The position numbers and the translations under genes are program-made. DNA of 64,000 bases from Fen-999 sp041480065. GTDB taxonomy: Bacteria > Pseudomonadota > Gammaproteobacteria > Burkholderiales > Rhodocyclaceae. This document shows positions 57,699 to 64,000 of the stretch, in pieces. The notes beneath the pieces are model-generated. The model saw only the letters and a program-made list of their open reading frames with translations. It ran no database searches and had not been told where the DNA came from. The stretch is from the NCBI GenBank assembly GCA_041480065.1, contig JBGOZF010000016.1:10095-74094 (forward strand), read 5' to 3'. Positions within the stretch are counted from its first letter, which is position 1. Every line of letters starts with the position of its first letter.

Positions 57699-57715
57699 CG
57701 CATCTTTCATGCCAA
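57699..57715 (-). promoter_or_regulatory. Sigma-54 type -24/-12 promoter of the PEP-CTERM gene
   Basis: On the minus strand, TTGGCATGAAAGATGCG keeps the two invariant pairs with exact spacing: GG at 57713-57712 and GC at 57701-57700 (GG-N10-GC). The TGGCA half matches the consensus fully. The start site would fall near 57688, leaving a ~42-base leader before the AAGGAGAG ribosome site. Sigma-54 control by PrsK/PrsR is known for many PEP-CTERM genes. Confidence 0.75.
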
Positions 57716-57894
57716 TCGCTAGAACCTTCGTCATAACAGCGCGTTGCGGCGAAGGCATCTCTTGCGAGGTCGCCGACTGTAAAGATTCGTGAAAAAAGGA
57801 GGGAGGATCGACCCTGATTCGAAGATGGGTTTCGACTCCTCGGGCGGCGTCAGGGGGAGGCGATGCCGTAGGTGGCGAGCCGGGAAGCAGGTGA

Positions 57895-58397
57895 TCAGGT
57901 CGGGTGTGTGAGCGACCGGCAGTTGAAGAGATAGAAGATCTCCACCATCACGAAGGCATTGGCGGCGAAGGTGCGCGCCTCTGCGAGGCTGCGCCTTTGC
58001 GCCTGCACGAGTTCGAAAAGGCCGAACGAGCCGAGCAGCATCAGGGCGCCGACCAGGGCGGTGCGCCAGAGCAGGGCGGCCGGCACCTTGTCGCCTGCGG
58101 CGAGGGAGACGACCACGCCCATGATGACCGAGGCATCGACCCATTCGCCGAGTGCCGCGGTGACGATGCCGGAGGCGATCAGTACCAGCCCAGCGGTAGC
58201 ACCACCTGGTCGAGCAGGCGGCGCCCGGCCCCGCGGCCGCGCCGGCCCATCGGCCGGTTGGGGCCGTGGTGGCCCCGGCGCTCCGTGGCCTCCTCTTCGG
58301 ACAGGCCAACGGCTGGTGCGACTGCCTGCTTTCGTGTCGCCTCGTGCGTGCTCAGTTGGTGCCAGGAGATCCCGACATTACTGCGTTGGCTTGTCAT
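57895..58397 (-). pseudogene. Collapsed cation-transporting P-type ATPase (pseudogene)
   Basis: The minus strand reads, in order, pieces of one PacL/Ca-type P-type ATPase. An N-terminal cytoplasmic part (SWHQLSTHEA, GLSEEEA, HHGPNR) ends in a stop near 58190. After a frame change an M2-like piece follows (LVLIASGIVTAALGEWVDASVIMGVV), then an actuator fragment (SLAAGDKVPA), then the C-terminal helices (ALLWRTALVGALMLLGSFGLFELVQ) ending CRSLTHPT. The phosphorylation (DKTGT) and nucleotide domains are missing. About 500 bases remain of a usual ~2.7 kb gene. The 5' end overlaps the antiporter's 3' end by 20 bases. Confidence 0.8.
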
Positions 58398-60105
58398 CGC
58401 CACCGTAGAACTCGCGCAGCGTCGCGTAGCGCTCGGCGCGCACGGCGCGCACGCGCGCCAGCGCATGCTCGACCGGTATGCCCAACTGGGCCATGGTCTC
58501 GGCCGCGATCATCAGGCTGCCTTCCAGCACCTCGGGAATCACTTCGGTGGCGCCGGCCTGCTTGAGGCGGGCGACGCTGGTGTCGTCGGGCGCGCGCACG
58601 ACCACCGGCACATCCGGCCGCTGACGGCGTATCACGCGCAGCACGCGCTCGGCCGAGGGCACGTCGGGGTAGGCGATCACCACGACGCGCGCCCTGGCGA
58701 GGCCGGCGGCCTGGAGCACTTCCGCCCGGTCGGCGCTGCCGAAGGCGACGCGCCCGCCTTCGGACGCCGGCTTCCTGACCTGCTGCGGATCGACATCGAG
58801 GGCGAGGAAAGGAATCGACTCGCCGCTCAGGAAACTGCCGACGCGCCGGCCGGTGCGGCCATAGCCGCAGATGATGGCGTGGTTCTCCATGGCGAAGCCG
58901 GCGACGGCGATCTCGTGGATCGCCTTGGCCTTGTGCGCCCAGTCGCCGCGCGCCAGTTCGCCGCCCAGGCGGGCGACGCGCTCGATCAGGAAGGGCGCCA
59001 GGAACATCGATACCAGCATGGCCGACAGCGTGACCTGGAAGACGTCCTCGCCGATGAGCTTGAGCTGGAACGCGAGGCCGATGAGCACCAGCCCGAACTC
59101 GCCGGCCTGGGCGATCTGGGCCGCGGTGCGCAGGGCGATATCGAAGGGGTTGTTCGCGATGCGGGAGATGAGCAGCACCACCGCAGCCTTGCCGGCGACC
59201 AGCAGCAGCACGGCGAGCAGCAGGTGGCCAAGATGCGCGACGACGAAGCCGACGTCGAGCATCATGCCGACGGTGACGAAAAACAGCCCGAGCAGGATGT
59301 CGCGGAACGGGCGGATGTCGGCTTCGACCTGGTGGCGATAAATGGTTTCCGAGATCAGCATGCCGCCGACGAAGGCGCCCAGCGCCAGCGACAGCCCGGC
59401 CGTGCCGGTGGCGTAGGCCAGCCCGACGACGATCCACAGCGTGGCCAGCGCGAACAACTCCTCGGAACGGCGCGCCGCCACGGCGTCGTAAAGCCGCCGC
59501 ATCAGGCGCTGACCGACCCAGATCAGCACCGCCAGCACGGCCGCGGCCTGCGCGATGGCAAGGGCCAGCGAGCGCGCCAGATCCTCGGGTGGGTTGGCCA
59601 GGGCCGGCAAGAGGATCAGGCAGGGGACGACGGCCAGATCCTGGAACAGCAGCACGCCCATGGTCTGGCGGCCCGAGCGCGAGTGTAATTCGAAACGATC
59701 CGAGAGCAGCTTGGCGACGATGGCCGTCGACGACATTGCCACCGCCAGGCCGACCGCGAGGCCCGCACGCCAATCCTGGCCAAAGCCGAACCCGGCGACC
59801 AGCGCACCGCCCAGCGTCGTCAGTACCAGTTGCGCGCTGCCGTAGCCGAACACCAGCGTGCGCATCGCGTGCAGGCGCGGCAGGCTGAATTCGAGCCCGA
59901 TCGAGAACATCAGGAAGACGACGCCAAACTCGGCGAAGGCGCCGACCTGCTCGTTTTCCGCCAGCACATGGCCGCCGTGGGGGCCGAGGGCAATGCCGAT
60001 GGCGAGGTAGGCGAGCACCGCGGGAATCCGGAAATGGCGCACCACCGCGACCGCCGCGACCGCCGCGGTGAGCAGGAGCAGAACATCGAGCAGGAAAGAG
60101 TGCAT
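58378..60105 (-). CDS. CPA2 monovalent cation:proton antiporter (KefB/KefC-like) with TrkA-N domain
   Basis: A 575-residue inner-membrane transporter. About twelve helices (1-~385) include GVVFLMFSIGLEFSLPRL (~60-77) and AMSSTAIVAKLL. A soluble TrkA-N (RCK) domain at ~405-530 has the nucleotide fold ICGYGRTGRRVG. It exchanges K+ or Na+ for protons. No KefF/KefG accessory gene is near, so glutathione gating is not implied. It is divergent from the CPA1-like antiporter at 60185. Confidence 0.9.
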   Translation of the reverse strand: MHSFLLDVLLLLTAAVAAVAVVRHFRIPAVLAYLAIGIALGPHGGHVLAENEQVGAFAEFGVVFLMFSIGLEFSLPRLHAMRTLVFGYGSAQLVLTTLGGALVAGFGFGQDWRAGLAVGLAVAMSSTAIVAKLLSDRFELHSRSGRQTMGVLLFQDLAVVPCLILLPALANPPEDLARSLALAIAQAAAVLAVLIWVGQRLMRRLYDAVAARRSEELFALATLWIVVGLAYATGTAGLSLALGAFVGGMLISETIYRHQVEADIRPFRDILLGLFFVTVGMMLDVGFVVAHLGHLLLAVLLLVAGKAAVVLLISRIANNPFDIALRTAAQIAQAGEFGLVLIGLAFQLKLIGEDVFQVTLSAMLVSMFLAPFLIERVARLGGELARGDWAHKAKAIHEIAVAGFAMENHAIICGYGRTGRRVGSFLSGESIPFLALDVDPQQVRKPASEGGRVAFGSADRAEVLQAAGLARARVVVIAYPDVPSAERVLRVIRRQRPDVPVVVRAPDDTSVARLKQAGATEVIPEVLEGSLMIAAETMAQLGIPVEHALARVRAVRAERYATLREFYGGDDKPTQ

Positions 60106-60184
60106 TGTTCAGGGGCGGCGGTATGTGGCGAGGGCTGCGATTGCTAGAATCGAGCACCTTCACGACTATTGTAAGTCCGCCAAC

Positions 60185-61420
60185 ATGGAATCCTCTGCCG
60201 CCATCGAACTCGCCAAGCATGTCCTGTACACCTTCGCCGTCATCCTGGCCGTCGGTACTGCCTTCGGCCTGATCGCGCGCAAGCTCAAGGTGCCGGACGT
60301 GGCGGTGTTCCTGCTGGTCGGCATGGTGCTGGGGCCGGAAGTCAGCGGTCTCGTCACCATCGGGGCCGATTCGGCGCTCAACCAGATCATCCTCATCTTC
60401 GGCGCCAGCTACATCCTGTTCGACGGCGGCGCCACGCTGCGTCTCAAGGTGCTGAAGGAGGTGTGGATCACGATCGTCATCCTGGCTACCGTGGGCGTGC
60501 TGATCACCGGAGCGATCACGGCCGTTGCCGCCTACTACGTCTTCTCGCTGCCGGTCATCGTGGCCCTGTTGCTCGCACTGACCATCGCCTCGACCGATCC
60601 GGCGACACTGGTGCCCGTGTTCAAGCAGGTGAAGATCAAGGATCGCGTCGCCCAGACCGTGATGTCCGAATCCGCCTTCAACGACGCCACCGGCGCCATC
60701 GCCACCTTCGCGGTGCTGGGCATCGCCATGGGCCACGGCGAGTTCTCGGTGGGCGGTGCCCTGATCGACCTCGTCAAGCAGGCAGGGCTCGGTTTCCTTG
60801 CCGGCGGCATACTCGGTTACCTTGCGGCGCTCCTGATCGCGCATGAGAAATATGGCTTCTTCCAGGAATACGCGCCGGTGGTGACGCTGATGGCCGTGCT
60901 CGGCGCCTACCTGGGCGCCGACGGCCTCCAGGCCAGCGGTTTCATGGCGGTGTTCGTGTTCGGCATCATGCTCGGCAACAAGGATGCGTTCGGCTTCGAG
61001 ATGGAGCAGGGCGGCCAGGAGAAGCTGGAAGACTTCATCGCCACCACCGCCTTCATCATGCGCATGTTTATTTTCATCCTGCTCGGCGCGCAAGTGGATT
61101 TCGGGCTGATGAACAAGTACCTGATCGGCGGCGTGGTCGTGGTGACGGTGTTCATGCTCGTTGCGCGCCCGGTCACGGTCTTTCTCTGCGCGCTGCCCGA
61201 CCGCCGCGCCAAGTGGAGCTTCAAGGAAATGCTCTTCATGTGCTGGACGCGCGAGACCGGCGTCATCCCCGGCGCCCTGGCGGGCCTGCTGCTCGGCATG
61301 GGCGCGCCGGAGGCGAAGCTGATCGCCTCGGTGACATTCATCGCCATCCTGATGACCATTCTGATCCAGGCCACGTCCACCAAGTGGCTGGCCGGCAAGC
61401 TCGGGCTGCTTGAAGAGTAG
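60185..61420 (+). CDS. CPA1/NhaP-type sodium(potassium):proton antiporter
   Basis: A 411-residue membrane transporter with about twelve helices. The ion-site motifs are ALTIASTDPATLVPVF (~135-150) and SESAFNDATG (~160-169), typical of CPA1/NhaP. It swaps monovalent cations for protons to hold pH and salt balance. It lacks a long C-terminal regulatory tail. The start at 60185 (MESSAAIELAKHV) is used; a longer frame runs into the divergent gene. The htpX gene follows after 73 bases on the same strand. Confidence 0.9.
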   Translation: MESSAAIELAKHVLYTFAVILAVGTAFGLIARKLKVPDVAVFLLVGMVLGPEVSGLVTIGADSALNQIILIFGASYILFDGGATLRLKVLKEVWITIVILATVGVLITGAITAVAAYYVFSLPVIVALLLALTIASTDPATLVPVFKQVKIKDRVAQTVMSESAFNDATGAIATFAVLGIAMGHGEFSVGGALIDLVKQAGLGFLAGGILGYLAALLIAHEKYGFFQEYAPVVTLMAVLGAYLGADGLQASGFMAVFVFGIMLGNKDAFGFEMEQGGQEKLEDFIATTAFIMRMFIFILLGAQVDFGLMNKYLIGGVVVVTVFMLVARPVTVFLCALPDRRAKWSFKEMLFMCWTRETGVIPGALAGLLLGMGAPEAKLIASVTFIAILMTILIQATSTKWLAGKLGLLEE

Positions 61421-61493
61421 CGCGGCGCCCCCATTTGTTGCCCATTCGGCGGGATAATCGCCGCCGGATGGATTTCCGAATGGAGACAAGTGC

Positions 61494-62363
61494 ATGAAAC
61501 GCGTATTCCTTCTGATCGCCACCAACCTTGCCGTCATGGTGGTGCTGTCCATCGTCGCCAGCCTGCTCGGCGTCGACCGCTATCTGACCGCCAACGGCCT
61601 CAACCTCCCCGCGCTGCTCGGCTTCGCCGCCGTCTTCGGCTTCGGCGGCGCCTTCATTTCGCTGTTGGTGTCCAAGACCATGGCCAAGTGGTCGACGGGT
61701 GCCCGGGTGATCGAAACGCCGCAGAACACCACCGAGTACTGGCTGGTCGATACCGTCGGCCGCCTGGCCAAGGCTGCCGGCCTGGCGATGCCGGAAGTGG
61801 CGATCTACGAAGGCGAGGCCAATGCCTTCGCCACCGGCGCGACGAAGAACAACTCCCTGGTCGCCATCTCCACCGGCCTCCTGCAGGCCATGACCAAGGA
61901 GGAGGCCGAAGCCGTGCTCGCGCACGAGATCAGCCATATCGCCAACGGCGATATGGTGACGCTGACGTTGATCCAGGGTGTGGTCAATACCTTCGTCTTC
62001 TTCCTCTCGCGCGTCATCGGCTTCATGGTCGACAGCTTCCTGCGCCGCGGTGACGACCGCTCCGGCCCCGGCATCGGCTACACGATCACCGTGATCGTCT
62101 GCCAGATCGCGCTCGGCGTCCTCGCCAGCATGATCGTCGCCTGGTTCTCGCGCCAGCGCGAATACCGTGCCGACGCCGGCTCCGCCAAGCTCGAAGGCGG
62201 CCCGCGCAACATGATCGCCGCCCTGCAGCGCCTGGGCGGCCTCAGCCCCGAGCCGCTGCCCTCGGGCCTCGCCACTGCCGGTATCGCCGGCAAGACGGTC
62301 AGCCTGTTCGCCAGCCACCCGAGCATCGAGGATCGCATCGCCGCGCTCAGCCAGGCGCGCTGA
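61494..62363 (+). CDS. htpX: Zinc metalloprotease HtpX
   Basis: A 289-residue membrane protease. Two N-terminal helices (~4-24 and ~36-56) precede the catalytic HEISH at 144-148 (zinc ligands H144 and H148, base E145), with the third ligand Glu in YRADAGSAKL (~222). A second helix pair lies at ~160-205. It degrades misfolded membrane proteins together with FtsH. The ATG at 61494 has GGAGA 7 bases upstream. It is usually heat- or envelope-stress induced, but no such promoter was identified here. Confidence 0.95.
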   Translation: MKRVFLLIATNLAVMVVLSIVASLLGVDRYLTANGLNLPALLGFAAVFGFGGAFISLLVSKTMAKWSTGARVIETPQNTTEYWLVDTVGRLAKAAGLAMPEVAIYEGEANAFATGATKNNSLVAISTGLLQAMTKEEAEAVLAHEISHIANGDMVTLTLIQGVVNTFVFFLSRVIGFMVDSFLRRGDDRSGPGIGYTITVIVCQIALGVLASMIVAWFSRQREYRADAGSAKLEGGPRNMIAALQRLGGLSPEPLPSGLATAGIAGKTVSLFASHPSIEDRIAALSQAR

Positions 62364-62460
62364 ACAGATTCGACAATGACGGGCGAGGTTTACACCTTCC
62401 CCGGGTTTGAGGTTCGCTGGGGTAGTGCGAGTAACGTCCTACGCTATGCGGATACTCGGC

Positions 62461-63588
62461 CTACTCGTTGCCCGGTGCCCCCAGCTTGTCGGCGCGCACC
62501 CAGGTCGGCGCGATGAACATCAACTTCCGCAGGGACATCTGCGGGCCGTGGGGCTGCATCCTGAAATGCCCACGCCGCAGGTGAGGCGAAACTTCGCCAT
62601 GGCCGTGGCCCGGGATCTCGCTCGGGCCGAGCAGAATGCGGTCGTAGAGATCGGGTAGCTGGCGCTGCAACTTCGCCGCCTTCTTCGGGCCTAGTCGACT
62701 CAACTTATTCAGTGCCTCGGACGAGTGCCGCTCCTCCACCATCACCGCCTGGGGCGATGCCATGTAGAGGAACACCTTGGCCACCGTTTGCAGCAGGGCC
62801 AGATCGGCGGAACGATCCCCGGCCGATCCATCCGTTACTGCAGCCAGAATGTTGTCGTTGAGAGGCTGCGCCTCGTCGCGGATGAGGAAGTCGAGACAGG
62901 TCATCCCCATCGCAGATTCGCCGGGCAGATCGTGCATGGCCGCCAAGGCGAGCGTGCGCATCGAGTCCCGCGTCGTCTCGAAGACGTACACCCCCTGCGG
63001 TCGTGCCGGGTAGCTGCCCGGCCAGTAGTTATCGGGTGCAAGGAGCCGTTGAACCGAGCGGCCGAAGCGTACGTAGCAGGCAGGAAACGGCGGCCGCAGA
63101 AGACTGGCCGGCAGATCGTCGCCGAGATCGGAGGCGATCAGCATCCTGTCCAGCGCTTCAGTGGTCTCGATGAACGCATGGGGCCGCGTCCAGAACATCA
63201 AAGGGGGAGCCGCAAACCACGCACGGACCCTGTTGTACTCCGAAATGCCGGCCTCTCCGGGATGGCGTTCCGGGCGCACAGGATCGGCGTCCATGGCCGC
63301 CGCCAACAGCCCGGCAACGGTTTTGAGGCGATGGTTGGAGTCGCCGAGTTCGTGCAGGACCGATCCGCCGCCGGGAAGCTTCTCCAACCAGCGCCGGCAG
63401 GTGGCTACGATCCCGGCATTGCGCGCCTCGACCGGATGGAGGCGAGGACCGGCGTTGATGCACGCGTTCACGGCCGCCCCGAACGCCAGAGGCTCCACTG
63501 GGATACCGTTTGCCGCAGCCACTTGGCGAGCGTTGCCCGCGGTCAGTAGAGGACTGGTCGGGGGCGGCGGTGGCGGAATCGGGGGCAT
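62461..63588 (-). CDS. AcrVA2-like family protein
   Basis: A 375-residue cytoplasmic protein that opens with a Pro-rich segment (MPPIPPPPPPTSP). The N-terminal ~250 residues have no motif I know. The C-terminal third contains EVSPHLRRGHFRMQPHG and SLRKLMFIAPTWVRADKLG, a pattern that recalls the AcrVA2-like family. AcrVA2 blocks Cas12a production in Moraxella, but most homologues sit in genomes without Cas12a. No Cas gene is visible here. The ATG at 63588 has GGAG about 10 bases upstream. It is divergent from a VgrG gene. Confidence 0.55.
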   Translation of the reverse strand: MPPIPPPPPPTSPLLTAGNARQVAAANGIPVEPLAFGAAVNACINAGPRLHPVEARNAGIVATCRRWLEKLPGGGSVLHELGDSNHRLKTVAGLLAAAMDADPVRPERHPGEAGISEYNRVRAWFAAPPLMFWTRPHAFIETTEALDRMLIASDLGDDLPASLLRPPFPACYVRFGRSVQRLLAPDNYWPGSYPARPQGVYVFETTRDSMRTLALAAMHDLPGESAMGMTCLDFLIRDEAQPLNDNILAAVTDGSAGDRSADLALLQTVAKVFLYMASPQAVMVEERHSSEALNKLSRLGPKKAAKLQRQLPDLYDRILLGPSEIPGHGHGEVSPHLRRGHFRMQPHGPQMSLRKLMFIAPTWVRADKLGAPGNE

Positions 63589-63755
63589 GGCACACGCTCC
63601 AATGAAGATCAACTGCTCACGAATGCGAAAGGCGAGCGGGAAACGGAAGCCGGCGAGCTTCCGGCAATTACTCCAGCATAACCGGATACCGCGGCCAACG
63701 CTATCATCCCGGCCGCGGGGAAACTTGTCCTGGCCGATGCTGCCGGCCTTCGGGG

Positions 63756-63779
63756 CCATATCTATCCAAAGCGATATGG
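63756..63779. promoter_or_regulatory. Inverted repeat upstream of vgrG (candidate operator)
   Basis: CCATATC (63756-63762) and GATATGG (63773-63779) are perfect inverted halves 10 bases apart, in the 250-base divergent gap between the AcrVA2-like gene and vgrG. A weak TAGACT at 63798-63803 could be a -10 box for vgrG. No regulator is identified. Confidence 0.3.
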
Positions 63780-63838
63780 TCAGACATGACGCCGGAGTGT
63801 AGACTGCCGCCACCTCAATCGCATGCTCTCGTCACCCC

Positions 63839-64000
63839 ATGTTCGCATCCCCCGTACAGTTCGACGACCAAACCCGCCTGATCCGCATCCGCATCGCCAA
63901 GCACGCCGACAAGCGTTTCATGCCGGTCCGCTTCAAAGGCCGCAATGCGCTCTCCACGACCTACGAGTACGTCGTCGACCTCGTCTCCACCGAGGCCGGC
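63839..64000 (+). CDS. vgrG: Type VI secretion spike protein VgrG (N-terminal part, cut by window edge)
   Basis: The first 54 codons run off the right edge. The segment IRIRIAKHADKRFMPVRFKG, then ALSTTYEYVVDLVSTEAG, matches the opening beta-domain of VgrG (gp27-like), which reads as a substrate-binding ring in the T6SS spike. The ATG at 63839 opens the frame, with no strong ribosome site. The rest of the gene, and any effector domain, lies outside the window. Confidence 0.8.
   Translation, partial: MFASPVQFDDQTRLIRIRIAKHADKRFMPVRFKGRNALSTTYEYVVDLVSTEAG

Overview
The window is GC-rich, densely coded chromosomal DNA from a Gram-negative bacterium, most likely a betaproteobacterium of the Rhodocyclales or a near relative. 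The signs are a cytochrome c oxidase subunit II with a fused cytochrome c domain, a PP0621-PilS-PilR-AmpD block, a Lys/Ala-Pro histone H1-like protein, a PEP-CTERM protein behind a sigma-54 type promoter, and a very large NdvB-type glucan synthase. The genus is inference. I see no rRNA, tRNA, CRISPR array, intact insertion sequence or prophage.

Layout. (a) 0.5-7.2 kb: an HD-GYP-like protein that has lost the HD dyad, a FapA/DUF342 protein, a soluble CZB chemoreceptor, a TonB-dependent receptor and a small unknown protein. Several short repeats and a 14-codon gene remnant lie between them. (b) 7.3-10.5 kb: the complete aspartate/glutamate ABC importer gltIJKL. (c) 10.6-21.7 kb: a small secreted protein, a TPR/Sel1 protein, the ~2870-residue cyclic beta-glucan synthase and a 41-residue Lys-rich protein. 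(d) 21.9-27.7 kb: an aa3 cytochrome c oxidase cluster (ctaC, ctaD, a 43-residue small protein, ctaG, ctaE) with SURF1, a DUF2909 protein and a DUF2244 protein. (e) 28-35.5 kb: aspartase translationally coupled to an Atm1-type ABC exporter, a YciA-like thioesterase, PP0621, PilS, PilR and AmpD. (f) 36-43.4 kb: the histone-like protein, an aminotransferase, GTP-dependent PEP carboxykinase and, divergent from it, malic enzyme MaeB with a patatin. (g) 43.5-50.8 kb: a PBP7-type endopeptidase, an IclR regulator, lactate-utilisation genes lutAB, a 2-hydroxyacid dehydrogenase, a diguanylate cyclase, and lutC on its own. (h) 50.8-56.4 kb: a membrane-anchored trehalose-6-phosphate synthase-like protein, OtsB, a GH15 glycosidase and a rhomboid protease. 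(i) 56.5-64 kb: a PEP-CTERM protein, a collapsed P-type ATPase pseudogene, two cation/proton antiporters, HtpX, an AcrVA2-like protein and the start of a VgrG gene.

How the genes fit together. Gluconeogenesis and C4-acid metabolism are well represented: aspartate uptake by Glt, aspartase to fumarate, malic enzyme and PEP carboxykinase, and LutABC feeding lactate into pyruvate. Two UDP-glucose users, NdvB and the OtsA-like protein, suggest investment in osmoprotection. Surface and c-di-GMP signalling is represented by the HD-GYP-like protein, FapA, PilSR and a GGDEF protein.

The most interesting items are: the OtsA-like enzyme fused to an N-terminal two-TM sensor module within an otsA-otsB-GH15-rhomboid run; a clear GG-N10-GC sigma-54 promoter before the PEP-CTERM gene; a family of ~130-160 bp inverted-repeat elements in three places plus a half copy; an HD-GYP protein without its HD residues; the remains of a P-type ATPase; and an AcrVA2-like protein divergent from vgrG.
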